Assembly: GCF_006442815.1 (NCBI RefSeq)
Contig: NZ_VFVL01000029.1
Span: 1-64,000 of the forward strand
Direction: 5' to 3'
Origin: Mesorhizobium sp. B2-4-3
Lineage (GTDB): Bacteria > Pseudomonadota > Alphaproteobacteria > Rhizobiales > Rhizobiaceae
Length of the DNA stretch: 64,000 nucleotides
The notes under the pieces were generated by a model. It saw only the letters and a list, made by a program, of their open reading frames with translations, was not told the origin of the DNA and searched no databases. The translations under genes were made by a program, and so were the position numbers. The stretch's first letter is position 1. Each line of letters begins with the position of its first letter. Of this stretch, positions 43,775 through 52,935 are shown piece after piece.

Positions 43775-44497
43775 ATGATCGTTCAGGCCTGCATCAACGG
43801 CGCCCGTCCCGCCGATTTCCACCCCGCATTGCCGCTCGACCCCGAGGCCATGGCGCGCGACGCCGCCGCCTCGATCGCTGCGGGCGCCGCCGAGCTGCAC
43901 GTCCATGCGCGCGGCGCCAACCGCCAGGAGAGCCTGGCGCCGGAGGCGATGGACAGGACGGTCGCGGCACTGCGCCGCGCCTGCCCGGGCACGCTGATCG
44001 GCGTCTCCACCGGCGCCTGGATCGAGAAGGACGATTTGCGCACGCTTGTCGCCATCTCCGGCTGGCGCGAGCTGCCCGACTATGCCTCGGTCAATCTCAG
44101 CGAGACCGCAGCACCCGTGGTCATGGAGAGCCTGCGCCAGCGCGGCATCGGCATCGAGGCGGGTCTGGCATCCGTCGCGGACGCCGAGCGGCTGGTCGAC
44201 CTCGACCATGGCGGCCGGGTGCTGCGCGTGCTGATCGAGATTTCGGAGCAGACGATTGATCAGGCCTTTGCGGTGGCGGACGGCATCGAGACGGTGCTCG
44301 AACGCGCCGGCATCCGCAGCTCCATCCTGCTGCATGGCGAGAACGCCACGGTTTGGCCCTTCGTCGAGCGCACGGCGGCGCGGAAATTTTCGACCCGAGT
44401 GGGATTGGAGGACGGCAAGGAATTGCCGGACGGCAGCGTGGCGGACGGCAATGCGGCGCTGGTGGCGGCGGCGATCGGGATTTATCGGTCTCGATAA
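43775..44497 (+). CDS. BKACE family protein (DUF849, beta-keto acid cleavage enzyme)
   Basis: 240 residues, a short TIM-barrel member of DUF849. The zinc-binding pair ELHVHAR, the segment GVSTGAW, and SVNLSETAAPVV and LLHGENATVWPFV are seen. The founding member, Kce, cleaves 3-keto-5-aminohexanoate with acetyl-CoA in lysine fermentation; relatives act on other beta-keto acids. This one lies 165 bases after the guanidino hydrolase, so it may share its promoter or have its own. Confidence 0.85.
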   Translation: MIVQACINGARPADFHPALPLDPEAMARDAAASIAAGAAELHVHARGANRQESLAPEAMDRTVAALRRACPGTLIGVSTGAWIEKDDLRTLVAISGWRELPDYASVNLSETAAPVVMESLRQRGIGIEAGLASVADAERLVDLDHGGRVLRVLIEISEQTIDQAFAVADGIETVLERAGIRSSILLHGENATVWPFVERTAARKFSTRVGLEDGKELPDGSVADGNAALVAAAIGIYRSR

Positions 44498-44520
44498 AAC
44501 ATGCTAGGCTGGCGGGACAG

Positions 44521-44690
44521 CGCCCCCCTCTGGCCTGCCGGCCATCTCCCCACTTGGGGGGAGATCGATGTCGCGCCGGCTTTCGCCTATTGTTGGCGTC
44601 TAAAGAAGCGCAGCCGCGAAGCTGCCAATCTCCCCCCAAGTGGGGGAGATGTCCGGCAGGACAGAGGGGGGCGCCGTAGAGCGCAACGCT
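44521..44690. repeat. Dispersed inverted repeat D
   Basis: Left arm CGCCCCCCTCTGGCCTGCCG (continuing to CCCACTTGGGGGGAGAT) pairs with a right arm ending GACAGAGGGGGGCGCC. The right arm includes GAAGCTGCCAATCTCC, also found upstream of the phosphatidyltransferase gene at 18785. It lies between convergent genes. Confidence 0.8.
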
Positions 44691-44709
44691 TCCCTGCCCC
44701 TGCGAAACC

Positions 44710-45768
44710 TCACTGCGTATCCGCGTTGGCCCTCAACTCGGCGCGCTTCTCATCCGACACCACGGCAAGGTCCAGCACCTTCTGCAGGCCCGCCGCGTGG
44801 CGGAAGGTCGGCTCGGTCTGCACGCCGCCCTTCACCGCCTCGACGAAGCGCTGGTAGTTGGTCGGCACCTGGCCGGCGTCGAGCTCCTCCCATTTGGCGT
44901 TCTCGACATTGCTGCCGACACACGCCTTCAGCACCGAGCCGTCGAGATTGTGCACCACCTCGATGCCGCCCTTGTCGCCATGGATGCGCAGGCGCAATTC
45001 GTTGATGTGGCCGGTGGCCCAGCGGCTGGCATGCACCACGCCGAAGGCACCATTGGAGAAATCGAGCGTCATGGCGAAACTGTCGTTGGCGTCGAGCTGG
45101 TACGCGCCGATGCGGTTGCCCGGCGCCTTGTCGAAGGCGCGCAGCCGGCAGAAGACATGGTCGATGTCGAGGGCCGCGCCATAGCTGGCGAAATCGAGGA
45201 TGTGGATGCCGACATCGCCGAGCACGCCGTTCGAGCCGTGGCCGCGCGACAGCCGCCACAGCCATTTCGGATCGGTGCGCCAGTCGCCCCAGAATTTCGA
45301 CACAAGCCAGCTCTGCAGGTAGGAGGCCTCGACATGGCGCACCGTGCCGATCTCGCCGGCCTGCACCATCTGCCGCGCCTTCTGCAACGCGGCCACGTTG
45401 CGATAGGTGAGGTTGACCATGTTGACGACGCCGGCAGCTTCCACGGCATCGGCCATTTCGTTGGCCTTGCTGAAATTTTCCGCTAGCGGCTTCTCGCACA
45501 GCACCGGCTTGCCGGCGGCGATCAGCGCCATGGTGGTCGGGTGATGGATGCGGTCGGGCGTGACATTGGCGACCGCGTCGAAATCGCCCCAGTCGAGCGC
45601 CGCCTCCAGTGAGGTGAAGCGCTTCGCGATCTTGTAGGCGTCGGCATATTCGCCGACGCGCTTTTCATCGACATCGACGGCCGCCGCCAATTCCACGCCC
45701 TCGATGGCGCCAAAGCGGCGGGCATGTTCCTGCGCCATCCAGCCGGTACCGAGTATCAAAAGCCGCAT
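44710..45768 (-). CDS. Gfo/Idh/MocA-family oxidoreductase
   Basis: 352 residues. The NAD(P)-binding start is LILGTGWMAQEHARRF; the family motif EKP is in VLCEKPLAENFSKA, and the substrate-domain His is in GDVGIHILDFA. It oxidises sugars or polyols. It is transcribed after the ThuA-like gene, 101 bases away, matching the rhizobial thuA-thuB pair of trehalose use, but thuB identity is not proven. Confidence 0.88.
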   Translation of the reverse strand: MRLLILGTGWMAQEHARRFGAIEGVELAAAVDVDEKRVGEYADAYKIAKRFTSLEAALDWGDFDAVANVTPDRIHHPTTMALIAAGKPVLCEKPLAENFSKANEMADAVEAAGVVNMVNLTYRNVAALQKARQMVQAGEIGTVRHVEASYLQSWLVSKFWGDWRTDPKWLWRLSRGHGSNGVLGDVGIHILDFASYGAALDIDHVFCRLRAFDKAPGNRIGAYQLDANDSFAMTLDFSNGAFGVVHASRWATGHINELRLRIHGDKGGIEVVHNLDGSVLKACVGSNVENAKWEELDAGQVPTNYQRFVEAVKGGVQTEPTFRHAAGLQKVLDLAVVSDEKRAELRANADTQ

Positions 45769-45869
45769 TTTCTGCTCCTTTGAGCGATTTGGTTCGATTC
45801 AATTATGGAATGCGAATGTGACCCAGGCGCTGTATCCGCGCAATCCCAAGCGAGAAGAGAAACGCTTTT

Positions 45870-46655
45870 TTAGCGGAAGCCGGCCTCGCCATGCGCGTGC
45901 AGCTTGGGCCCGCGCTCCTCGATCGGCTCCAGCGCCTTCTCCGCCGGCACGTTCGGCGCATCGAGGATGGCGGGCTTCGACCCCTGCGGGTTGTGCGCCC
46001 ACTTCACCGCGTTGCGCAGCACTTTCTGGACCGTCGCATCGTGATAGGTCGGATAGGTTTCGTGTCCGGGGCGGAAGTAGAAGACATTGCCGGCGCCGCG
46101 CCGGTAGGTCAGGCCCGAGCGGAACACCTCGCCGCCCTGGAACCAGGAGATGAAGACGGTTTCCAGCGGCTCCGGCACGGCGAACTGCTCGCCATACATC
46201 TCCTCATTCTCCAGCTCGAAATATTCGCCGACGCCTTCGGCGATCGGATGGCTGGGGCTCGTCACCCAGAGCCGCTCGCGCTCGCCGGCCTCGCGCCATT
46301 TCAGCGTGCAGGGCGTGCCCATCAGCCGCTTGAAGATCTTCGAGAAATGGCCGGAATGCAGCACGATCAGCCCCATGCCTTCGAAGACCCTGTGCGCCAC
46401 GCGCTCAACGACGTCGTCGGCCACCGCGCCATGGTCCTTATGGCCCCACCAGACGAGCACGTCGGTTTCGGCAAGGCGGGATTGCGGCAGGCCGTGCTCG
46501 GGCTGCTCCAGCGTCGCCGTCGAGGCGGAGATCGCCTTGTCGGCGGAGAGCGCCTTGGCGATGGTCGCGTGCATGCCTTCCGGATAGATGGAGGCCACCA
46601 CCTCATTGGTCCGCTCATGGATGTTCTCGCCCCAGACGACAGCGCGAATTGTCAT
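45870..46655 (-). CDS. thuA: ThuA-like trehalose utilisation protein
   Basis: 261 residues of the ThuA family, glutamine-amidotransferase-like fold. Starts MTIRAVVWGENIHERTNEVV; includes VLVWWGHKDHGAV, LIVLHSGHFSKIFKRLMG and FYFRPGHETYPTYHD. In Sinorhizobium, thuA and thuB act in 3-ketotrehalose metabolism. ATG 46655 was preferred over the longer frame to 46700 because family members begin there. It forms a pair with the oxidoreductase downstream. Confidence 0.9.
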   Translation of the reverse strand: MTIRAVVWGENIHERTNEVVASIYPEGMHATIAKALSADKAISASTATLEQPEHGLPQSRLAETDVLVWWGHKDHGAVADDVVERVAHRVFEGMGLIVLHSGHFSKIFKRLMGTPCTLKWREAGERERLWVTSPSHPIAEGVGEYFELENEEMYGEQFAVPEPLETVFISWFQGGEVFRSGLTYRRGAGNVFYFRPGHETYPTYHDATVQKVLRNAVKWAHNPQGSKPAILDAPNVPAEKALEPIEERGPKLHAHGEAGFR

Positions 46656-46989
46656 GGATAGCCTCGTGTGTGATTGGGAGCCGCCCCGACGTTCATACAT
46701 AAAGGCTTTGGACTGTATTGGAAGGTGCTTTGCGGTGGCGAATTTTCGACTTCGTCATTCTAGGGCGGAGCAAGGAGCGAAGCGACGCGCGCAGACCCTA
46801 GAATCCATGCCGCGACCCTGCCGACGTGTAAGAGCGTTTCAGAACAAAGGATCAGCCTGAACCGCCGTAACGCTCATAGGTAACGGCATGGATTCTAGGG
46901 TCTTCACTCCGCTTCGCGTCGCTCCGCCCTAGAATGACGAACTTAGGAGGCCGATTGGCAAGCGCCCTGTCTCATGCGCAATATTAGCC
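46656..46989. other. 334-base gap with dispersed repeat C
   Basis: Apart from the ThuA promoter at the left and the DUF4239 start at the right, it is occupied by the inverted repeat at 46755-46940. Confidence 0.4.
46755..46940. repeat. Dispersed inverted repeat C, copy 2, complete
   Basis: Left arm CATTCTAGGGCGGAGCAAGG through GACCCTAGAATCCATGCCG (46755-46812); right arm CGGCATGGATTCTAGGGTCT through CGCCCTAGAATG (46886-46938). The arms are near-perfect inverse copies of each other, and each arm is itself a hairpin (TCTAGGG/CCCTAGA). Confidence 0.85.
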
Positions 46990-47745
46990 ATGGGCGAAGT
47001 ACTTGTAGGAGCAGCGATCTTTGCTTGCCTGGCCGGGGCCTCGCTGGTCAGCCTGATGGTGCACAAGCGCTTCCCTGCTCACCACCTTCAGGACGACACC
47101 AGCGCGGTGGTGCGGCTTGCCGCTAACCTGTTCGTGGTGATGTCCTCGCTTATGCTCGGCCTGATGATCAATTCGGCCAAGAACACATTCGAGGCCATCA
47201 ACGGCAACGTCCACACCTTCGCCACCGATCTCATCCTGCTTGATCGAACGCTCCGACATTATGGACCGGAAGCGGACAGCGCCCGGCAATCGCTGACCGC
47301 ATACGTCCAGCGCGTCGTCGACACCTCCACCGCCGACAGCGACACGACCGTCGTCCCGAACAGGCTGGCGGAACTGCTGCTCAATCAGGTCGGCGACATC
47401 CTGGCGGGATTGACGCCGGCGGATGCTAGGCAGACCGCAGCGCAGCAGACCGCGACACAGCAACTGCAGAAATTGATCGAGCAGCGCTGGATACTGGCCG
47501 AACAATCCGAGGGCGCCATACCCGCGCCGCTGATCGTTCTCCTCGTCGCCTGGATGACGCTGATCTTCGCCAGCTTCGGCTTCCGGGCGCCGCGCAACGG
47601 CACCATCGTCTTTACCTGCCTCGTTTCCGGGGCGCTGGTCGCCGCGGCGATCTATCTGATCGTCGACATGGACAGCCCGTTCTCAGGCCCGATCCAGGTC
47701 TCGCCGGCGCCCCTGCAAAGGGCGCTGGCGGAACTGACGCAGTGA
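46990..47745 (+). CDS. DUF4239 (bestrophin-like) membrane protein
   Basis: 251 residues. Helices near 4-24, 44-64, 176-197 and 204-226, with a soluble helical region between. The piece VVRLAANLFVVMSSLMLGLM is typical of DUF4239 proteins, annotated as bestrophin-like but without a known activity. It is a single gene, convergent with the glycosyltransferase (2 bases apart). Confidence 0.85.
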   Translation: MGEVLVGAAIFACLAGASLVSLMVHKRFPAHHLQDDTSAVVRLAANLFVVMSSLMLGLMINSAKNTFEAINGNVHTFATDLILLDRTLRHYGPEADSARQSLTAYVQRVVDTSTADSDTTVVPNRLAELLLNQVGDILAGLTPADARQTAAQQTATQQLQKLIEQRWILAEQSEGAIPAPLIVLLVAWMTLIFASFGFRAPRNGTIVFTCLVSGALVAAAIYLIVDMDSPFSGPIQVSPAPLQRALAELTQ

Positions 47746-47747
47746 GT

Positions 47748-48995
47748 TCACCGGTCGGGCTGGCCAAGCAATTCGACCACCAGTCTCGCCGCCGCCTCGG
47801 CGCCGTCGGTGCGGATCATGCCGGCGCAAGCCCTCGCGCGAGCGCCGGCCTCGGCCGCCAGCGCCACCCCCAGCGCCGCCGATAGCGACTCCGCCGTAGG
47901 CACTGGACCGTCATGCGCGGCGCCGATGCCCAGTTCGGTCGCCCGTCGCGCCCAATACGGCTGGTCGCCGATCTGCGGCACGATCGCCTGCGGCGCTCCC
48001 GCCCGCGCGGCGGCAACGGTCGTGCCGGCGCCGCCATGGTGGATGACCGCGGCCACGCGGCCGAACAGCGCCTGCTGGTTGACCTCGCCGACGGCGAAGC
48101 AGTCGTCGCGATCGTCGACGGGGCCGAACTCCGCCCAGCCATGCGCGATGACCGTGCGAAGGCCCTTGGCGCGGATCGCCGCGATGGCGGCGCTGCCGGC
48201 TTCCCTGGCTACCGATATCGAGCCGAAGCCGACATAGACAGGTGGCGGGCCTGCATCGAGAAAGGCCTCCAGGCCATCGGGGAGGGGCCGCTCATCCCGC
48301 AGGAGGAAGGCGCCGGTCTGCACCGCATCGATCATGTCCGAGCCCGGCCATGGCCCGAGCGTCGGGTCGCAGGCGAGCAGGACCCTGTTGCCGTAGACAT
48401 AGTCCCGGACATTTTCCACCCGGGGCAGCCCGAGCGACGCGCGCTGGCCGTTGATCGCCTCGCCGAAGAGCGCGTTCTTGGTCCGGATGTCCATCTCCCA
48501 CAGCAGCCGGTTGTCGGTCACGCCGGGCGGCAGCGGATGGCTCGGATATTCATGCGGCCGGTTGTGTGGCGACGGCAGCCAGATTGGGCAGAACGTGCCG
48601 AGCATGTAGCGCATGCCGCGTTGTTCCGCGACCAGCCGCGCGGCGGCGCAGGACGGGAAGAGCCCGAACGCCACTACCGCGTCACAGCCTTCGGCGGCTG
48701 CGCTAAGCGCCTCATATTGCCTGGCGACGATCTCGGCCGCCTGGCCGGCAATGAGCTTGGCCCGGTCCTCGGGCGACGCCGATCGCGACCGGTCGATCAT
48801 TTCCTTCGCCCATTCGCGCACCGGCGCGAAGGCCGGGGCCATCGGCACACCGGCGCGGGCCAGGAGGGCCGCAAACTCCGCGTCGCCGGGCGCGCTCACC
48901 TTGGCCTCGACGCCCTGCGCCTGCAACGCCGCGCCCAGCGCCGCCAGCGGTTCGACGTCGCCGCGCGAGCCGTAAGTCGATAACAAGATACGCAT
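47748..48995 (-). CDS. GT1/GT28-type glycosyltransferase
   Basis: 415 residues, GT-B fold of the macrolide/flavonol and sterol glucosyltransferase group. N-terminal MRILLSTYGSRGDVEPLAAL is the classic start. The C-terminal nucleotide-sugar signature has VIHHGGAGTTVAAARAGAP and PQIGDQPYWARR. The acceptor is unknown; it could be a lipid or secondary metabolite. ATG 48995 follows GGAG. Confidence 0.9.
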   Translation of the reverse strand: MRILLSTYGSRGDVEPLAALGAALQAQGVEAKVSAPGDAEFAALLARAGVPMAPAFAPVREWAKEMIDRSRSASPEDRAKLIAGQAAEIVARQYEALSAAAEGCDAVVAFGLFPSCAAARLVAEQRGMRYMLGTFCPIWLPSPHNRPHEYPSHPLPPGVTDNRLLWEMDIRTKNALFGEAINGQRASLGLPRVENVRDYVYGNRVLLACDPTLGPWPGSDMIDAVQTGAFLLRDERPLPDGLEAFLDAGPPPVYVGFGSISVAREAGSAAIAAIRAKGLRTVIAHGWAEFGPVDDRDDCFAVGEVNQQALFGRVAAVIHHGGAGTTVAAARAGAPQAIVPQIGDQPYWARRATELGIGAAHDGPVPTAESLSAALGVALAAEAGARARACAGMIRTDGAEAAARLVVELLGQPDR

Positions 48996-49241
48996 TCGGT
49001 GCTCCGTTATGGTTTTTCGGAGCCGCGTTGATACGCCATGGCCGGGGGCTTGCCGCAAGCCCGGGCTGCGCCATATCTACCATCTGGGAAGGGTCGTTAT
49101 CGCTTCCTCCGATGAGGTTGCGATCGTCGCCATGGGTTTAAGCGACGGCAAACACCCGGGCGCGTCTTGGCGCGAGGCCCCTTCGGATCGGCAAGTGGGG
49201 ATCGATGACAGCCGGCGACCAGCGCGCCGGTAGGGCAGCGC

Positions 49242-50852
49242 TTAACCCTGGCGGCCTTCCTGGGCGACCTGGGTGGGGGAGCTTGTGAGGCGCGGGACGA
49301 CCACGAGGCGCTTGATCTTGCCCTTTTTATAGGCGGCAAGGAAGCGGTGATAGTCCTTGAAGACGACGCAGCCATTGGATTCCGCGCGGCCGCCGCGTAG
49401 CATGTAGGTGTGGGCAAGCAAGCCGTTGCGGCCGTATTTGTTGCTGCCGCTGGTCGGCGTGAGCCTGATTGCCTCGACGCCGTGAAAGCGCGATTCCCGT
49501 ATCGACAGATTGTAGGTGTCGGGCGGCGTCGGGCCGACATTCTTGCGGTTGACGAAGCGCGGCTGGTCGACCATCGAGCCCAGTCCCGAATGCGCCTCCA
49601 GTTTCGAGCCGTCGGGCATGTAAACGGTCCTCGCCGAAATGTCGTAGACGGCGACGCCATTGCTCGTCGAGGGCCCGTTGAAAAGGTTGCGGAACGCGCT
49701 GCCGAGTCCACCACGCTCCGGCGTGTCCGGCTTGGCATAGGCGAGCATCTCTGACGCCTGCGCCTTGCGCTTGCTGCGCTTGGAGTCGGCCACGAGCGGC
49801 TTCGAGCCCGTTACGCCCGGCAGGCCCTGGTCGCCGCTTCTCGGCGAGGCCACTGTCGGTGCGCCTTGCGCGGTCTCGGGAGCGGCCTGCTGCGGCTTGG
49901 CCTTGGCCGCCTGCGGCTTCGCGGCCTCGGGCTTCTGCGGCTTGGCCGCGCTCTGTTCGGGCGGCTCGGTGGCGCGATCGAGCGAGGTGCGCGGGCGAAG
50001 GCCTGGCACGGCAATGGTGTCGGGCAGATCGTCCTGGGGCGGCAGCGAGGCGACCTGATATTCGCCGGCCTGGCCATTGTCCGAATTGTCGGCGGCATTG
50101 GGCGCGTCGCTGTTTTCGAGCGCGACGGCGGTTGGAACGTCGGCCGTATCTTCCGGCGCCATGTTGGCAAGCGCCAGCGCCAAGTCGGAAGCGCCGGCGA
50201 TTTCGGCCGGTCGCGAACCGAAGCGGGCTTCCGCCGGGGCGCCCGGCAGCGCGCCGCCGAAGCGGCTTGCCGAAGGCAGGCTGGCCAGCAGGAACGGCGC
50301 CTTCTCGGCGCGGGCAAAGGCATCGGCAAGCTTTTGCGGCGAAAGCGCCGCGCGCTTTACAACGCCGTCGAAGCGGTCGACGGCACCGGCGGCCGAAGCC
50401 ACCACGACCTTCTCCTGCGCGACGCTGTCGGGCACTGGCAGCTTGAGGCGCGCCGTCTTGCCGGCGTGGCCTTCTTTCTTCAGTTTTTCAGGAGCTTGGC
50501 CGTCATGCCTGAAGCTTGTCGCGAGGCTGAAACAGCCGGCGTCGCAGCCGCCGGTGAGCGAGCCAGCCTGGTAGCCGCCATTGGCGGAAAGACGCGGCGC
50601 CCAGGCGTTGGCGATCTGCCGGCGCTGGTCGCCAAGCGCGATCTTGCGCGGCGAAAGCAGGCCTTGCGGCAATCCGTTGGAAGCGGCGGTCAGCGAGGTG
50701 CTCACCGAATGGAGCCCCGCCAAGGTGGCGGCGGACCACAACACGAGGGCGGCGCCGACAGCAGGCACCACGACCCAACGATGACCAGACTTTTTCGAAG
50801 TTACCCCCCCATAAGGAGCGTCACCCCGGTTCTTCAAACGCAAAAACGCCAT
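49242..50852 (-). CDS. DUF2778 (Tlde1-like) protein with one membrane helix
   Basis: About 536 residues. Short cytosolic start, helix near 28-46 (VVVPAVGAALVLWSAATLAG), then some 350 residues of low-complexity Ala/Pro/Lys-rich linker, and a C-terminal DUF2778 domain: VAVYDISARTVYMPDGSKLE, RHG-like FHGVEAIRLTP, GRNGLLAHTYMLRGG and ESNGCVVFKDY, with a Cys placed as in L,D-transpeptidase-like folds. Related Tlde1 domains act on peptidoglycan. Periplasmic, inner-membrane anchored. The start could also be ATG 50873. Confidence 0.85.
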   Translation of the reverse strand: MAFLRLKNRGDAPYGGVTSKKSGHRWVVVPAVGAALVLWSAATLAGLHSVSTSLTAASNGLPQGLLSPRKIALGDQRRQIANAWAPRLSANGGYQAGSLTGGCDAGCFSLATSFRHDGQAPEKLKKEGHAGKTARLKLPVPDSVAQEKVVVASAAGAVDRFDGVVKRAALSPQKLADAFARAEKAPFLLASLPSASRFGGALPGAPAEARFGSRPAEIAGASDLALALANMAPEDTADVPTAVALENSDAPNAADNSDNGQAGEYQVASLPPQDDLPDTIAVPGLRPRTSLDRATEPPEQSAAKPQKPEAAKPQAAKAKPQQAAPETAQGAPTVASPRSGDQGLPGVTGSKPLVADSKRSKRKAQASEMLAYAKPDTPERGGLGSAFRNLFNGPSTSNGVAVYDISARTVYMPDGSKLEAHSGLGSMVDQPRFVNRKNVGPTPPDTYNLSIRESRFHGVEAIRLTPTSGSNKYGRNGLLAHTYMLRGGRAESNGCVVFKDYHRFLAAYKKGKIKRLVVVPRLTSSPTQVAQEGRQG

Positions 50853-51288
50853 ACGACCACTCTCAATCGGCATGCCGGTTTGCGGACCTGGCACCCGTCA
50901 CGATCACAGTTCGCTGGTGCCCCCTGCACCTTCACGCGTCTGTTGCCGATTGATTCAAAAGATGGACAAAGTTGGTTAACCAATCCCTCCACCAATCGCC
51001 GATTTGGCGACGGTCCATACGAAAAAAGAGCCCTCCATGGTCTGCGCCACGGTAGAAATGCTCTCCCTCACCCGACTTGCTGCCCGTTTTTCCGGCCCCT
51101 GTCAAGAAACCGTGAAGGCTGGAACCGCAGCGTCTTCAGCCGGCTAGAGGTGGATTTGGGTCAAAATGCGTCGATTTGAAGAATTGCGAAACAAGCCAGT
51201 CGCAAAATCTTTGGACCAGATTGCGGGGAGTGCCGGCGGCCGGCGCGGTCTCCTTATTGTCGACCGAGCAGCGACAAAGCCGGAAACG
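50853..51288. other. 436-base gap
   Basis: No gene seen. Plus-strand short frames here lack ribosome sites. It holds the DUF2778 promoter. Confidence 0.4.
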
Positions 51289-51752
51289 TCAGCGCCGTTC
51301 GTCAGGGCTGTCGGCGACACCGACATGGTGGCGATAGACCATCTCCCAGCCCTTCCATCCGGTAAACAGAAGGATGAGAACCACGAGCAGGGGACAGCGC
51401 GAGGCCGACCGGATTACGGCTGCATCGCCATGGGCATAGCGCGAATACCAATTGTAGGGCTGTATGAGAACGACAAGCACATTGCCGCCGGCGTGAAGCC
51501 ATGCATCCTGAAGATTGCGGATCTGGTCATCGCCCAACACATCCGTCAGGCCGGCAACAGCGGCCAGGGCCGCCATGATTAGGCCGGCCTCGAGAAGCCA
51601 GAGCGAGCCACTTACCCAATCCGGGTTGCCGGTTCGCCAGAAGATCAGGTCGCAGAACAAGGTTCCGACGAAAAACGCGATGGGAAAGGGGATCAGCATG
51701 GGTGGATCGGATGGCCGCCGATGCTTGCCGTGCTGCGCGGATAGTGGGTCAT
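51289..51752 (-). pseudogene. DUF2231 membrane protein, frameshifted near 51700
   Basis: The main frame (51289-51699) encodes four helices starting MLIPFPIAFFVGTLFCDLIF and ending GWKGWEMVYRHHVGVAD, as in DUF2231 proteins. The family normally has a preceding HPIHPMLIPF; here GGHPIHP is present just upstream, but in another frame, starting at ATG 51752 (MTHYPRSTASIGGHPIHP) with GAAGGCG before it. One base appears missing in CACCC-ATG at about 51700. Either the gene restarts at 51699, or the indel is a sequence error. Confidence 0.75.
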
Positions 51753-52161
51753 GGCGACGCCTTCAAGCTAGCTGGGCCGACCGACCCTGACCAACGGAAC
51801 TGGCCAGCCGCGACAGAGAACAAGAAAACCCCGGCGGCGGTGGAATTTTCCATTACGCGCCGGCCGCTCGCGGGCCGCACCGACGCCTTTCCGCCAAAGA
51901 ACCGCGAAGCTCGGCTGTTTGTCGGCAGAAAGCTTTTCGGTTCTCGGTACGGTCCCCCAAATGTAGCCGACCGGTCTTCATCAGGGAACGTCGATGACGA
52001 CCATCAGGAGGAGCGGGCAGCCTGCTCGGCAAGCGCCCGGGCGTCGCCGATCCGGCAAAAATGCCGGCAGCCCGATCTCGCTGGCCTCGCGGCCGCGCGA
52101 AATCCTCGGGGATTGCCAGGCGCTCCACCAGCCTGGTCAGGCCTTGGTGCTCGCCAGTCAT
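51753..52161. other. 409-base stretch with a possible decayed gene
   Basis: On the minus strand an ATG at 52161, just after the stop of the miniprotein at 52162, opens MTGEHQGLTRLVERLAIPED and then seems to change frame; a run IGDARALAEQAARSS occurs in another frame near 52015. I cannot name a family. Confidence 0.35.
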
Positions 52162-52323
52162 TCACTTGCTGCCTTGCTGCACTGCGCCCGGCACGACCAG
52201 CGCTCCCTGGTCCGGCTCCGAATATTTGAAGCCGATAAAAAACAGCGCAATGATGAGAACGCAGATTGCCAGCACCGTGACGAGGGTCCTTCCCGGGTTT
52301 TCGGCTGGCGGTCTGTCTTCCAT
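52162..52323 (-). CDS. 53-residue single-pass membrane protein
   Basis: MEDRPPAENPGRTLVTVLAI is followed by a strong helix (LVTVLAICVLIIALFFIGF) and the tail KYSEPDQGALVVPGA. It is acidic outside the helix. Codon use is GC-biased. The ribosome site is unclear. Its stop is followed at once by another ATG (TGAATG). Confidence 0.55.
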   Translation of the reverse strand: MEDRPPAENPGRTLVTVLAICVLIIALFFIGFKYSEPDQGALVVPGAVQQGSK

Positions 52324-52501
52324 GGCAATTCGCCTCGGGATCTAAACTCGGCGACAACGCCAGGGTTCCCGCGCCTCAAGGCTGACGCTTCGCCACGAAA
52401 TTCTTAAAGAAGCGGCTCCGAGTCCGTGGCGCGCATCACAAAAATGACGCGCTCGCTCCGCAATATGCCAGGCTGGATGCGCTAAAGCGGGGTTCATCGT
52501 T

Positions 52502-52735
52502 ATGGATGCCAGCGAATTGCAGGCCATGGGCGATACGCTGATGCGCGTTGTCACCCCCGATATGAAACCGAAAGACCTGCTCAAGGCGGTGCGAAAACTG
52601 CATCCGGACGCCAAGAAGAAGGACATCGCCCGCGCGGCGTTCCACGCCATCATCGCCAACGCCGACCAGGATCCCGGCAAGTCGCGCAACCTTCAGGCCT
52701 TCGCGCTTGCCGAGCGTACCCAGCAATCGGAATAA
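52502..52735 (+). CDS. Conserved-looking 77-residue soluble protein, unknown
   Basis: MDASELQAMGDTLMRVVTPD, then PKDLLKAVRKLHPDAKKKDI and ARAAFHAIIANA: helical and basic, with the look of a small nucleic-acid or partner-binding protein. No family name. The Shine-Dalgarno is weak (GGGGTTCATCG). Confidence 0.62.
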   Translation: MDASELQAMGDTLMRVVTPDMKPKDLLKAVRKLHPDAKKKDIARAAFHAIIANADQDPGKSRNLQAFALAERTQQSE

Positions 52736-52811
52736 ATTGCCGCGAATTGTAGCGTCGGGCTTGCCGGAAACTTAATAAGCGATTTCTAATTTAATGGCTC
52801 AGCCGGCAGCT

Positions 52812-52914
52812 GGAGCAATTCCAGGAAAAGTGTGTCACGGTTTTCCGTCCGGAATTGCGTAAAGACAAAGAGATAGAGGGGTTCGGCGTTTTCGTGAAAC
52901 GCTGAAGCGCTCTA
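52812..52914. repeat. Dispersed palindromic repeat, copy 3
   Basis: GGAGCAATTCCAGGAAAAGT to GAAGCGCTCTAG, the cleanest of the three copies, with inverted ends GGAGC/GCTCTAG. Confidence 0.8.
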
Positions 52915-52935
52915 GCCCCAACCGGTAACGAGTTC

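Noticed and set aside
46755..46940. Insertion sequence at repeat C
   Set aside because: It has good inverted arms but no transposase and is under 200 bases; its arms are hairpins, more like a rhizobial dispersed repeat.
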